From assembly GCA_943788515.1 (NCBI GenBank), contig CALSQM010000001.1:128501-192500 (forward strand): a stretch of DNA of 64,000 bases. Direction: 5' to 3'. The position numbers and the translations under genes are program-made. Source of the DNA: an uncultured SAR86 cluster bacterium. Lineage in GTDB: Bacteria > Pseudomonadota > Gammaproteobacteria > Magnimaribacterales > D2472. This document shows positions 1 to 8,723 of this stretch, one piece after another. Under the pieces are notes generated by a model that had not been told where the DNA came from, searched no databases, and was given only the letters and a program-made list of their open reading frames with translations. Position 1 is the first letter of the stretch. Each line of letters begins with the position of its first letter.

Positions 1-82
1 CAAAAAAGGCGATAAATTAGAGTGTATAGTTTTTGCAGTCGACGCAGAAAGAGAAAGAATTTCATTAAAGTTGAGTGAATAG
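1..82 (+). CDS. rpsA: 30S ribosomal protein S1, C-terminal end (partial)
   Basis: Only the last 26 codons are inside the window, read in the frame starting at base 2 and ending at the TAG at 80-82. The residues ending in VDAERERISLKLSE match the final S1 (OB-fold) repeat, where an ER-RISL motif is typical. S1 is the large ribosomal protein that helps mRNA bind the 30S subunit. Identity is supported by the next gene: rpsA-ihfB is a conserved gammaproteobacterial pair. The stop codon overlaps the ihfB start by 8 bases. Nothing can be said of the rest of the gene. Confidence 0.75.
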   Translation, partial: KKGDKLECIVFAVDAERERISLKLSE

Positions 83-368
83 TAATAAGCAACAAACTTA
101 TAACCGTTCAGATATTGAATCAGCTTTAACTAAAGAATTTCCTCACCTCACTAAATCACAAATTTCATTAGCAATAGATTCTATTTTAGAGTCTATTGTT
201 GATGCTGTTGCGTTCGATGATAAAGTTGAAATTAGAGGTTTTGGTACTTTTTCAAAAAAATATATCCGACCTAGGAAGTTTATCAACCCTAAAACAAAAG
301 AAGTCTCCTATCTTGGAGAGACCGCTACAATGCATTTCAAGCCTTCTAAATCATTAGTAGATAAGTAG
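75..368 (+). CDS. ihfB: Integration host factor beta subunit
   Basis: A 97-residue HU/IHF-family DNA-bending protein. The body of the fold is visible: an N-terminal helical dimerisation part, then EIRGFGTFSKK and the DNA-embracing arm RPRKFINPKTKE, followed by HFKPSK near the end. IHF beta pairs with IHF alpha, encoded at 31013-31288, to bend DNA sharply in transcription, replication and site-specific recombination. The GTG start at 75 overlaps the rpsA stop; this rpsA-ihfB order favours IHF beta over HU. In Escherichia coli lapA and lapB lie between ihfB and pyrF; here they are absent and pyrF follows after 24 bases. Confidence 0.92.
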   Translation: MNSNKQQTYNRSDIESALTKEFPHLTKSQISLAIDSILESIVDAVAFDDKVEIRGFGTFSKKYIRPRKFINPKTKEVSYLGETATMHFKPSKSLVDK

Positions 369-392
369 CTAATAGTTTAAAATTCAACAATT

Positions 393-1064
393 ATGTCTAA
401 AAATATTATCGTAGCTGTTGATGAGTATCATCTAGATGCTTTTAAAAATATTGTAGACTCTCTTGATCCAGATCTTTGCATGATAAAAGTTGGAAGTGTG
501 AGTTTTAATGCTCTTGGGCATGAGGCTATCTTGCATGCATCTAACAAAGGCTTTGATATTTTTTTAGACTTAAAGCTGCACGACATACCCAATACAGTAA
601 AAAAATCAATTGAAGGCCTCAAAGCTCTCCCAATTAATATGCTTACAATTCATACCTCAGGTGGGTTTCAGATGATGAAAGCTGCAATGGAAGCTGTTAA
701 TGGAACTGATATAAAAGTATTTGGTGTTACCGCTCTTACAAGCCTGACTGATGATGATACAAATATAATATATCAGAGAGATGCAGCATCTCAGGTAAAT
801 GCAATGCTTGAAATTGCTATACAAGCTGGAATTGACGGGGTGGTTTGCTCTCCTCATGAGTTAAATTTAGTTAAACAAAAAGAGTCACTCCTCTCTATTA
901 CTCCAGGAATACGCTTGTCTGATTTGAATGATGATCAAAGTAGAGTAATGACACCACAAAAGGCTATTGAGCTTGGGGCTAATTATTTAGTAATAGGAAG
1001 GCCTATCACAGAAGCTACAGATCCCCAAAATGCCCTTAAAAATATATTTAACTCTATAAATTAA
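393..1064 (+). CDS. pyrF: Orotidine 5'-phosphate decarboxylase
   Basis: The 223-residue protein catalyses the last step of de novo UMP synthesis, decarboxylation of OMP, in the cytoplasm. The charged active-site network is visible: Asp10, Lys32 (in IKVG), and the signature LDLKLHDIP with Asp59, Lys61 and Asp64. The C-terminal phosphate-binding part is seen as ITPGIRL and IGRPIT. Length is normal for the bacterial TIM-barrel enzyme. It follows ihfB and is one base ahead of pgi, so these are probably co-transcribed. No clear Shine-Dalgarno sequence is seen before the ATG. Confidence 0.95.
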   Translation: MSKNIIVAVDEYHLDAFKNIVDSLDPDLCMIKVGSVSFNALGHEAILHASNKGFDIFLDLKLHDIPNTVKKSIEGLKALPINMLTIHTSGGFQMMKAAMEAVNGTDIKVFGVTALTSLTDDDTNIIYQRDAASQVNAMLEIAIQAGIDGVVCSPHELNLVKQKESLLSITPGIRLSDLNDDQSRVMTPQKAIELGANYLVIGRPITEATDPQNALKNIFNSIN

Positions 1065-1065
1065 T

Positions 1066-2472
1066 ATGAATATCGAAGAAGAGCTTCTAGAAAAATCTCA
1101 GAATAGTAATGGCGAAATATTTAACTTCTCTTTTAATAGTAAAGCATTAAATTATAAATCTCTCTTAAAGGGCTTTAACAAAGAAATATTTGATTTATTT
1201 GATTTAACCTATAAAGATTTAGATATTGATCAGGGTATTAAAGATTTATTTCATGGAGAAGAAATAAATGTAACAGAAAAACAGTCGGCTCTTCATCATG
1301 TATATCGTGATATTTTTTCAGAAAACCCTAATAATTTTCAGTCAGAAGAGCTATTACAAAACTGCAAAAATTCAATCCAGGATTGCATTGAGCTCAGGAC
1401 TAAGCTTTTAAACAAAGGTATAAAAAATATTGTAACTATTGGTATTGGTGGTTCTTTTGAAGGCCCTAAGCTTCTTATAGAAACTTTAACCAATTCAAGT
1501 AAAAGACATTTCAATCATATTTTTTTAACAGGACCAGATCATATTGAATTCAATGAAACTGTTGAGCCGCTAGTTCAAGAAGAAACTTTTTTTATTGTTT
1601 CATCTAAGTCATTTAGCACAGATGAAACCCTTCAAAGTCTTGAGCTTGCAAAAAATTGGATATTACAAAATTGTAAATTTAATGATCATTTTATTGCAAT
1701 CACCTCTCAACCAAATAAAGCAAAAGAACTTGATTTTAACAAAATGATTACTTTTCCCAACGAGATTGGCGGAAGATATTCAATGTGGTCACCAATTTCA
1801 CTTCCTGCAATTTTGGAGCTTGGTAAAGATTTTGTAGATTTTTTAAAGGGCGGAGGAGAAGCAGATAACCAATTTTTATATGATAACGAGTACAAAGATT
1901 TTATTAAAACTCTTTCATTCAGTGATCTTTGGTATAGCAATTACATGCACCGAGAAACAAGAGTGTTACTGACATATAGTTGGAAAATGAGGTACTTTAA
2001 TGATTATGCTCAGCAGCTAGAGATGGAATCGATAGGTAAGCAACCAAACAAAAATTCAATATTTCAAAAAACAGGTCAAATAGTTTTTGGTGGATTTGGC
2101 TCAACAGCGCAACACTCCTATTTTCAGCTATTACACCAAGGAACAGCTTCTGTATGCGCAGATATATTTACTATTGAAGACTACAAGGATAAAAATAAAT
2201 TACTTTTTGCCCAGTCTCAGGCTCAGGCAAATTTGTTGGCTAACGGAGATAATGCTGACCTAAAAGATCATGAAAAAGTAAATTCAAACGTACCTACAAA
2301 TTTATTTACACTAAAAACATTGAATCCATTTAATCTTGGATACTTAATCGCCTCATGGGAGCATAGAACTTTTTTAACCTCACAAATGTTAGAAATAAAT
2401 CCATTTGACCAGTATGGGGTTAGTGCAGGGAAAATTTTTACCAACAAATATCTTGATGAGCATGGCGGTTGA
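1066..2472 (+). CDS. pgi: Glucose-6-phosphate isomerase (short form)
   Basis: Interconverts glucose 6-phosphate and fructose 6-phosphate. Family motifs appear in order: TIGIGGSFEGPKLL (sugar phosphate site), SSKSFSTDETL, GGRYSMWSPISLPA with the catalytic-region Arg, LEMESIGKQPN with the base Glu, GSTAQHSYFQLLHQG with the ring-opening His, and the terminal GVSAGK with the conserved Lys. At 468 residues it is about 80 shorter than the E. coli enzyme (549), the loss being mostly N-terminal and in loops, in keeping with the compact style of this genome. The 3' end overlaps the uvrC start. Confidence 0.93.
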   Translation: MNIEEELLEKSQNSNGEIFNFSFNSKALNYKSLLKGFNKEIFDLFDLTYKDLDIDQGIKDLFHGEEINVTEKQSALHHVYRDIFSENPNNFQSEELLQNCKNSIQDCIELRTKLLNKGIKNIVTIGIGGSFEGPKLLIETLTNSSKRHFNHIFLTGPDHIEFNETVEPLVQEETFFIVSSKSFSTDETLQSLELAKNWILQNCKFNDHFIAITSQPNKAKELDFNKMITFPNEIGGRYSMWSPISLPAILELGKDFVDFLKGGGEADNQFLYDNEYKDFIKTLSFSDLWYSNYMHRETRVLLTYSWKMRYFNDYAQQLEMESIGKQPNKNSIFQKTGQIVFGGFGSTAQHSYFQLLHQGTASVCADIFTIEDYKDKNKLLFAQSQAQANLLANGDNADLKDHEKVNSNVPTNLFTLKTLNPFNLGYLIASWEHRTFLTSQMLEINPFDQYGVSAGKIFTNKYLDEHGG

Positions 2473-4246
2473 GCTTACAAAGGTTCCGAGCACACCTGGA
2501 GTTTATAAATTTTTTAGCAACCACGAAATTATCTATATTGGTAAAGCAAAAAATTTAAAAAAAAGAGTTTCAAGTTATTTTGGTAACTCATTTAAGGATA
2601 GAAAAACCAGACAGATAAAGCTACTAACGGACAATATAGAAACTTTTACAACAAAGAATGAAGTTGAGGCTCTTTTGCTAGAGCAGATGCTGATCAAAGA
2701 AAATAAACCAAAATTTAATATTCTTTTACGAGATGACAAAACATATCCTTATATTTTCTTTTCTTTAGATCATGAGTACCCGGGTATTTACTCAAAGAGA
2801 ACTAAGCAAGCTGTTGATTCAAAATTCTTTGGACCATTTGTTAGCTCAGAAGCAGTTAAGAAATCCATCAAAGAAATACAAAAAATTTTTCAAGTAAGAA
2901 ATTGTAGTGATACAACTTTTACCAATAGGACTCGTCCATGTATAGAATTTCAAATGAAAAGATGCTCAGCTCCATGTGTGAAAAAAATATCAAAAACAGA
3001 TTACTTCGAGGATATTGCTAGTGCAAAATCTTACCTTTCCTCCTCTGACAATCAAACTATCAATAAACTAACCTCAGATATTGAACAAGCATCAGAAAAA
3101 CTTGAATTTGAAAAAGCAGCAGAGATTCGAGATAGGCTCAGAAGACTTCAACTGTTAAGAGAGGAGCAGTCTGTTGTAACTCTGGCTAGGGATGTTGATA
3201 TCTTTTCTGTCCATGCAGAAGATAACTATCTAGGCATATGCATTATTGTTGTAAGAAGAGGAAAAATAAGAGGGACAAAAACTCATCTTATAAAACAGGC
3301 TCACTATGATTCATTAGAGGAAGTTTATCAAAGCGCAGTATTTAACTTTTATGATAATCAGTCAGATATCCCAAAGAAAATTATGTCTACTGATGCACTA
3401 AAATCGAAAGACCTTTTATCCAAAGTAATTCAAAAAAAATATAATGTTAAAGTAAATCTAACTCATACTCCTGATAAATCCATTAGACCGATTTTTAATC
3501 TTTGCAAGATAAACGCAAAACAAGTTATACAAAATCATATTAGTAAAGAGGATAAATATACCTTTGCATTTAATGAGCTTAAAAATGCTATGAGTTTAAA
3601 AGATAACATTAAAAAAATTGAGGCATACGATATTAGTCATATTTCTGGAGATCATGCTGTTTCATCATGCGTGGTATTTTCCAATCAAGGTCCCCAAAAA
3701 AAAGAATATAGAACTTTTAATATTCCGAAAGAGTTGTCTGGTAATGATGTGGGCTCCTTGGAACACGTGCTTGAAAGAAGAATAAAGTATTATGATGATC
3801 CTAATATTAAGCCAGATATCATTTTAATAGATGGCGGCAAAACTCAGTTGAAATATAGCAAATCAGTAATTGATAAATCGATCTATAACGATATTGAGGT
3901 TATTTCAATTGTTAAAGGATCGAACAGGGTAAGAGCTACTGAAACAATTCTTGCTGATAATGGTGTTGTAGAATTAGATAAGTACTCAAAAGCATATCTT
4001 GTTCTTCAGGAAATGAGAGATGAGTCACATAGATTTGCAATAACTGCTCAAAGAAAGAAGAAAAGGGGTTCTATAAAAAAATCACAACTAGACTTAATCC
4101 CAGGCATTGGCCCTGCATTAAAAAATAAGATACTTCTAAAATTTAAAAGCTTAAAAAATATAAAATCTGCAAATATAGAAGATTTAATGACTGTAAGAGG
4201 CATTAATGACAAAATAGCTAATCTAATAAAACAAAATATCAAATAA
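2462..4246 (+). CDS. uvrC: Excinuclease ABC subunit C
   Basis: Makes both incisions in nucleotide excision repair together with UvrA and UvrB. All domains can be seen: the N-terminal GIY-YIG nuclease (TPGVYKF... IIYIGKAKNLKKRV), the UVR motif that binds UvrB (EFEKAAEIRDRLRRLQ), the RNase H-like second nuclease domain (AYDISHISGDHAV, with the conserved Asp), and a C-terminal helix-hairpin-helix pair (IPGIGPALKNKILL and VRGINDKIANLI). I chose ATG 2462 (MAVELTKVPSTPGVY) over the upstream in-frame ATG at 2405 because the family starts a few residues before the TPGVY motif; this leaves an 11-base overlap with pgi and a 594-residue protein, close to the usual 600. Confidence 0.95.
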   Translation: MAVELTKVPSTPGVYKFFSNHEIIYIGKAKNLKKRVSSYFGNSFKDRKTRQIKLLTDNIETFTTKNEVEALLLEQMLIKENKPKFNILLRDDKTYPYIFFSLDHEYPGIYSKRTKQAVDSKFFGPFVSSEAVKKSIKEIQKIFQVRNCSDTTFTNRTRPCIEFQMKRCSAPCVKKISKTDYFEDIASAKSYLSSSDNQTINKLTSDIEQASEKLEFEKAAEIRDRLRRLQLLREEQSVVTLARDVDIFSVHAEDNYLGICIIVVRRGKIRGTKTHLIKQAHYDSLEEVYQSAVFNFYDNQSDIPKKIMSTDALKSKDLLSKVIQKKYNVKVNLTHTPDKSIRPIFNLCKINAKQVIQNHISKEDKYTFAFNELKNAMSLKDNIKKIEAYDISHISGDHAVSSCVVFSNQGPQKKEYRTFNIPKELSGNDVGSLEHVLERRIKYYDDPNIKPDIILIDGGKTQLKYSKSVIDKSIYNDIEVISIVKGSNRVRATETILADNGVVELDKYSKAYLVLQEMRDESHRFAITAQRKKKRGSIKKSQLDLIPGIGPALKNKILLKFKSLKNIKSANIEDLMTVRGINDKIANLIKQNIK

Positions 4247-4797
4247 TGGTTACTTTTATAAATCTTCTAACATTTTCAAGAATTGTATTAGCATCAATTA
4301 TTTTTCTTTTATTGATGTCTTCAGATGGCTATCTGCTAGCATTTATATTGTTCAATATTGCTGGTTTTACTGACTGGCTGGATGGTTACTTAGCAAGAAA
4401 ATATAATGCAGTATCTCAGCTTGGAGAAATACTTGATCCAATAGCTGATAAAATCTTGGTAGTATTTCTTTTCTTTGGGTTAGCGGTAAATCTTTCAAGT
4501 TATTTAATTGGGTTTTTTGCAGCCCTAATCATTACAAGAGAAATTTGGGTTGGCGCCTTAAGAGACTTAAATGCTAGAAATGGCAAAAGTGATGCAACCA
4601 AGGTTACTTTTTTAGCAAAAATTAAAACAACAGTTCAGCTTTTTACAATCAGTATTTACCTTATTGCGCTAACTATAAATAATATGCTTCTTATTGTTGT
4701 TGCAGATATTTTTCTTTTTGCCTCTCTTTTTATCACTTTGTATACAGGTATTGTATATACAATTAACTCTTTTCAAGACACTGACTCCCTAAAATAA
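4246..4797 (+). CDS. pgsA: CDP-diacylglycerol--glycerol-3-phosphate 3-phosphatidyltransferase
   Basis: Integral inner-membrane enzyme making phosphatidylglycerophosphate, the first committed step to phosphatidylglycerol. The CDP-alcohol phosphotransferase signature is complete: DWLDGYLAR followed by G-E-I-L-D-P-I-A-D, giving the D-x2-D-G-x2-A-R-x8-G-x3-D-x3-D pattern that holds the metal ions. Several hydrophobic helices span the 183 residues, a normal length. The start ATG overlaps the uvrC stop by one base (TAATG). uvrC-pgsA adjacency is widespread in Gammaproteobacteria and supports the call. Confidence 0.94.
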   Translation: MVTFINLLTFSRIVLASIIFLLLMSSDGYLLAFILFNIAGFTDWLDGYLARKYNAVSQLGEILDPIADKILVVFLFFGLAVNLSSYLIGFFAALIITREIWVGALRDLNARNGKSDATKVTFLAKIKTTVQLFTISIYLIALTINNMLLIVVADIFLFASLFITLYTGIVYTINSFQDTDSLK

Positions 4798-5564
4798 TGA
4801 AGATAGTAGTTGTTAGTGGGGGTTTTGATCCAATTCATTCAGGCCATATTGCTTATTTTAAATCTGCAAAGAGTCATGGAGATAAATTAATAGTTGCTTT
4901 AAATAGCGACGCCTGGCTTGAAAAAAAGAAAGGTAAATTTTTTATGCCATTCGATGAAAGAAAAGCTATTGTTGAATCAATAAAATTTGTAGATCAGGTT
5001 ATTGGTTTTAAGGATGACGACAAGGGTTCTTGCATAAATGCATTAGAAGAAATTAAAAAACTGTATTCTAATGACGATATTTATTTTGCTAATGGCGGCG
5101 ATAGAGATAAAAAAAATATACCAGAAATGTCTGTTTCAGATATAAATTTTATTTTTAGTGTTGGTGGTGATGATAAAAAAAACTCATCTTCATGGATTCT
5201 AAACAAATGGCAATATTATTTTGAGGAAAGGCAGTGGGGGTCTTTTTTTAATTTATTTGAAACAAAAAATATAAAAGTTAAAGAGTTGATAGTAAAGCCC
5301 GGTAAATCGATGAGTTTTCAGAGACATTTCAAGAGAAATGAGATTTGGCTTGTCAGTGAGGGCACGTGTATCGTCTCATATTCAAATGATACCAATAATA
5401 AAAATATAAAAGAGTTACAACTTAATAAATTTGATCATTATCTTGTTCCAGTTGGACATTGGCATCAAGTAAGCAATCGCTCAAATATGAAAACACATAT
5501 TATTGAAATTCAATATGGTGAAGATTGTATAGAAAGTGATATCGAGAGGCTGGATAAAGATTAA
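4797..5564 (+). CDS. Cytidylyltransferase-like domain fused to a mannose-6-phosphate-isomerase-type cupin
   Basis: Two domains in 255 residues. Residues 1-138 form a nucleotidyltransferase of the glycerol-3-phosphate/heptose cytidylyltransferase type: GGFDPIHSGHI carries the HxGH motif, and FANGGDR follows further on. Residues 139-255 resemble the C-terminal cupin of type II mannose-6-phosphate isomerase: VKPGKSMSFQRHFKRNEIW, then FDHYLVPVGHWHQVSN with possible metal-binding His residues, ending in ESDIERL. The gene overlaps pgsA by one base, so it belongs to the same transcript. The fusion suggests a sugar- or polyol-phosphate nucleotidylation step, but the substrate cannot be read from the sequence. 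Confidence 0.7.
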   Translation: MKIVVVSGGFDPIHSGHIAYFKSAKSHGDKLIVALNSDAWLEKKKGKFFMPFDERKAIVESIKFVDQVIGFKDDDKGSCINALEEIKKLYSNDDIYFANGGDRDKKNIPEMSVSDINFIFSVGGDDKKNSSSWILNKWQYYFEERQWGSFFNLFETKNIKVKELIVKPGKSMSFQRHFKRNEIWLVSEGTCIVSYSNDTNNKNIKELQLNKFDHYLVPVGHWHQVSNRSNMKTHIIEIQYGEDCIESDIERLDKD

Positions 5565-5587
5565 TTTATCTTTTTACTTTCCCTTAT

Positions 5588-5606
5588 AGATGTATACAAT
5601 ACATCT
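5588..5606. repeat. Small inverted repeat upstream of tRNA-Cys
   Basis: AGATGTAT, a 3-base spacer, and ATACATCT form a perfect 8-3-8 inverted repeat between the stop of the cupin fusion gene and tRNA-Cys. It could be a weak transcription end for the upstream operon or part of the tRNA promoter: a TATACA box lies in its centre. It lacks a good T-tract, so I do not call it a terminator. Confidence 0.35.
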
Positions 5607-5616
5607 TGCTTAACTT

Positions 5617-5690
5617 GGCTGGATGGCAGAGTGGTTATGCAGCGGCCTGCAAAGCCGTTAACGCCGGTTCGATTCCGGCTTCAGCCTCCA
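5617..5690 (+). tRNA. tRNA-Cys (GCA)
   Basis: A 74-base cloverleaf. The acceptor strand GGCTGGA pairs with TTCAGCC, the anticodon loop CTGCAAA gives GCA, the T arm carries GGTTCGATTCC, and the discriminator T typical of tRNA-Cys precedes an encoded CCA. The tRNA-Leu gene follows after 63 bases. Confidence 0.95.
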
Positions 5691-5753
5691 ATTTTTTAAA
5701 GACATTTATATATATAAAAGTATAATAGCGATTATATTGGTACCAATAAACTT

Positions 5754-5840
5754 GCCCGAGTGGTGGAATTGGTAGACACAAGGGACTTAAAATCCCTCGA
5801 TAGAAATATCGTGCCGGTTCAAGTCCGGCCTCGGGTACCA
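5754..5840 (+). tRNA. tRNA-Leu (UAA)
   Basis: An 87-base tRNA with a long variable arm, as expected for a class II tRNA. GCCCGAG pairs with CTCGGGT in the acceptor, the anticodon loop CTTAAAA gives UAA, and the T arm reads GGTTCAAGTCC. CCA is encoded. It is the last gene before the polysaccharide locus. Confidence 0.95.
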
Positions 5841-6324
5841 TATAGTAAAATGAAAAATATAGATTATTCCTTCATACAAAAAATTAACTAAGTTAAAATA
5901 ATAGAAAACAATTTACAAAATCAAAGATTTATCTTTTATTTAACAAAAATAATAATCAAAGAAGTTAATACTAAACCCAGTAATGCCTCAAATACAAATA
6001 GTGCAAGATGCTATTATTTCAAAGGGTTCTTTCAAAGTAAGTATAGTAAAAATTTGCTCAATTCCATCCAAGTATAGAGTTGATGCCCTTCTTAATTTTT
6101 TTAGATTCATAAGAAGAGTTGCAATTTAAGAATTAGAAAAGATTTTTATCCTGTAAAATATTGCTAATAAAAACACATAAGAATATAATTTAGAATTAGT
6201 TGAACGAAGATAATTACAAATAAAACTAATTATTAATCTTTGCGATAGCTATGTAATCAAAATATTTTTCTATCAAAAAGTAACAAAAATACTATAAACT
6301 AACCCCATATAGACTGGTAATTTT
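5841..6324 (+). other. 484-base gap ahead of the polysaccharide locus
   Basis: AT-rich sequence with no recognised gene. The only open frame of note is 5983-6129 (48 codons, ATG to TAA, product beginning MPQIQIVQDAIISKG); it has no clear Shine-Dalgarno sequence and matches no family I know, so I do not call it a gene. A TATAAA box at 6293-6298 lies 27 bases ahead of the wzz start and may be the -10 element of the locus promoter, but no convincing -35 box accompanies it. The length of the gap compared with neighbouring spacers suggests a long leader or control region. Confidence 0.4.
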
Positions 6325-7272
6325 ATGCAAGAAAAAAATAGTAATAAAAATGCTGATGATTTTCATAATGAAATAGATCTTCTAGAGATTTTTGGCATTC
6401 TATTTCAAGGCAAATGGATTATTGCTACTTTAACAAGTTTTATATCGATTATTGGCGTTATTTACAGTCTTTTCTTGCCTAATATTTATGAATCCAAAGC
6501 TTTACTAGTTCCTGTTAGTGCATCTAGTGGTATTTCTGGAGCTCTTGGGGGGTATAGCAGCCTTGCAGGTCTTGCAGGTATAAGCCTTCCTTCTAGTGGT
6601 GATGATGGTAATTCTGTAAAAGCAACACATAAGATTAGCTCTCTAAGTTTCTTTGAAAACAACATACTGACAAATATTAACTTGCCAGATCTTATGGCTG
6701 TTAAATCATGGAACTCTAAGACAAATACATTAATTTTTGATAAAAATATTTACGATGTGAAAGCTAATACTTGGGTTAGAGATTATTCATACCCAAAACA
6801 ACAAATACCAACTCCCCAAGAAAGCTTTAAAGTATTTAAAAAAGAACACTTAAGCTTTACTGAAGATAAAAAAACTGGCTTCAGCACTTTATCAATAAAA
6901 CACCAATCACCATATATTGCAAAGCAATGGACTGAGTTAGTTGTTAATGAGGTAAATAGTTTTTATAGACAAAAAGATAAATTAGAATCAGAAAAGGCTG
7001 CTAACTATCTAAATCAACAAATATCTATGACAGGTTTGTCTGAAATTAAACAAGTTTTAGCCCAACTACTTCAAGAAGAAACTAAAAAGTTGACCCTGAT
7101 TGAAGCTAATCAATTTTACGTTTTTGATTACATTGATCCTCCAGCTTTAATGGAACAAAAATCTGAACCAAATAGAGTTTTAATTTGTATCATGTTTGCT
7201 CTATTAGGGGGAATTATAAGTACTTTATTGGTACTTTTAAGGCATTATATTTTCAATGAAAAACTTCATTAG
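6325..7272 (+). CDS. Wzz-family polysaccharide chain-length determinant
   Basis: Inner-membrane protein that sets the chain length of a glycan made by the Wzx/Wzy route. The Wzz layout is clear: a short cytoplasmic start (NEIDLLEIFGILFQGKW), a first membrane helix at roughly residues 31-52, the periplasmic part beginning with YESKALLVPVS, and a second helix near the C-terminus (VLICIMFALLGGIISTLLVL). At 315 residues it lacks the cytoplasmic tyrosine kinase domain of Wzc-type proteins. It is the first gene of the 6.3-26.3 kb locus. Confidence 0.85.
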   Translation: MQEKNSNKNADDFHNEIDLLEIFGILFQGKWIIATLTSFISIIGVIYSLFLPNIYESKALLVPVSASSGISGALGGYSSLAGLAGISLPSSGDDGNSVKATHKISSLSFFENNILTNINLPDLMAVKSWNSKTNTLIFDKNIYDVKANTWVRDYSYPKQQIPTPQESFKVFKKEHLSFTEDKKTGFSTLSIKHQSPYIAKQWTELVVNEVNSFYRQKDKLESEKAANYLNQQISMTGLSEIKQVLAQLLQEETKKLTLIEANQFYVFDYIDPPALMEQKSEPNRVLICIMFALLGGIISTLLVLLRHYIFNEKLH

Positions 7273-7326
7273 TCTGATAGTTCTAATTCTGTTATAAATA
7301 TACTTCATCAAATTTAAGAAAAAAAT

Positions 7327-8604
7327 ATGTTTAATTTATCAAAAGCAAAGGTAGCCGTGATTGGTCTAGGTTACGTTGGGTTGCCGTTGGCTGTCGAGTT
7401 CTCTAAGAAGTTTTCAACTATAGGTTTTGACATCAATAAAGAAAGAGTTGAAGAGCTTCAAAGTGGTTTTGATGCAACAATGGAGCTTACCAGTGATGAA
7501 TTAAATGATAATAACAATATAAATTATTCTTGTGTTATTAATGACTTAGTAGACTGTAATATATATATTGTTACTGTTCCCACCCCAATTGATAACGATC
7601 AAAGACCTGATTTGACTCCTTTAGTTAAAGCTAGTGCAATGATAGGTAGTGTAATTAAAAAAGATGATATTGTTATTTACGAATCAACGGTTTACCCAGG
7701 TGCAACAGAGGAGGTCTGCTTGCCAGAAGTTGAGAGGGTATCCGGTTTAGTTTTTAATAAAGATTTTTTTGCAGGTTATTCTCCTGAAAGAATAAATCCA
7801 GGTGATAAAGAGCATCGTGTGTCTAGTATTCTTAAGGTTACTAGTGGCTCTACATTTGAAGTTGCTGAATTCGTAGATCAATTATACAAATCAATCATAC
7901 TTGCCGGCACTCATAAAGCACCAAGCATCAAAGTAGCCGAGGCTGCTAAAGTGATTGAAAATACTCAACGTGATGTGAATATTGCATTAGTTAATGAGCT
8001 TGCAATCATATTTGCTGCGCTTGAAATAGACACTCTTGAAGTCCTTGAGGCAGCAGGGACGAAATGGAACTTTTTGCCTTTTCGTCCAGGGCTTGTTGGT
8101 GGACACTGTATTGGTGTAGATCCATATTACTTAGCTCATAAAGCCCAAAGTGTTGGCTGTCATCCAGACCTTATTCTAGCTGCTAGGCAACTCAACGACG
8201 GCATGGGTGCCTTTGTAGTCTCCCAACTAGTCAAAAAATTGTTGTTAAATCGGATTCACGTCAATGGCTCTAACATTTTAGTTATGGGGTTAACCTTCAA
8301 AGAGAATTGTCCTGATCTTCGTAACAGTAAGGTCATTGATATAATTAGGGGACTTGAAGATTATGGAGTAAATGTTGATGTCTTCGACCCATTATGCTCA
8401 AGAGATGCAACTGAGAAAGAGTATGATTTTTCCATTATTGATCGTCCAAGGAAAGGGTTTTATGATGCAATCATTTTAGCTGTAGGTCATGACCAGTTCA
8501 GAGCACTTGGGTCTGATGTTATAAAATCGTTCGCAAAGAAAAAGTATGTTCTGTATGATTTAAAATATGTTTTAGATAAATCGTCAGTGGATATGCGCTT
8601 ATGA
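7327..8604 (+). CDS. Nucleotide-sugar 6-dehydrogenase (TviB/WbpO type)
   Basis: Oxidises the C6 of a UDP-N-acetylhexosamine to a uronic acid with two NAD+. The Rossmann start [17 protein letters not shown], the VPTPID motif, the [10 protein letters not shown] segment and the catalytic cysteine in [12 protein letters not shown] are all present, and the C-terminal UDP-binding domain follows ([17 protein letters not shown]). Length (425) is normal. Closest in pattern to TviB/WbpO, which make UDP-GlcNAcA or UDP-GalNAcA, but the sugar cannot be fixed by eye. It would supply an acidic sugar for the glycan. A second, divergent dehydrogenase lies at 23035. Confidence 0.88.
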   Translation: MFNLSKAKVAVIGLGYVGLPLAVEFSKKFSTIGFDINKERVEELQSGFDATMELTSDELNDNNNINYSCVINDLVDCNIYIVTVPTPIDNDQRPDLTPLVKASAMIGSVIKKDDIVIYESTVYPGATEEVCLPEVERVSGLVFNKDFFAGYSPERINPGDKEHRVSSILKVTSGSTFEVAEFVDQLYKSIILAGTHKAPSIKVAEAAKVIENTQRDVNIALVNELAIIFAALEIDTLEVLEAAGTKWNFLPFRPGLVGGHCIGVDPYYLAHKAQSVGCHPDLILAARQLNDGMGAFVVSQLVKKLLLNRIHVNGSNILVMGLTFKENCPDLRNSKVIDIIRGLEDYGVNVDVFDPLCSRDATEKEYDFSIIDRPRKGFYDAIILAVGHDQFRALGSDVIKSFAKKKYVLYDLKYVLDKSSVDMRL

Positions 8605-8723
8605 TTCTGAGCTTTAATTATGCGTACAAGTCCTTTTTTGAAGTTCTCATATCTGGGTGCCAGCCTTGTAAGGCATTGGTTTTCCTTTTTATATTTAACT
8701 AATATTAATTTTTTGGAGGGTTT

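Noticed and set aside
5617-5840. tRNA-Cys/tRNA-Leu pair as attachment site for the 20-kb polysaccharide locus
   Set aside because: I see no duplicated tRNA 3' end near 26.3-26.5 kb and no integrase in the locus.
5983-6129. 48-codon open frame between tRNA-Leu and wzz
   Set aside because: No ribosome site, no recognised similarity, and length within chance for an intergenic region.
6241-6249. TGCGATAGC ahead of the polysaccharide locus, similar to the RfaH-recruiting ops element (GGCGGTAGC)
   Set aside because: Only 7 of 9 bases match; one such match is likely by chance in a 484-base gap, and the rest of the JUMPstart sequence is not there.
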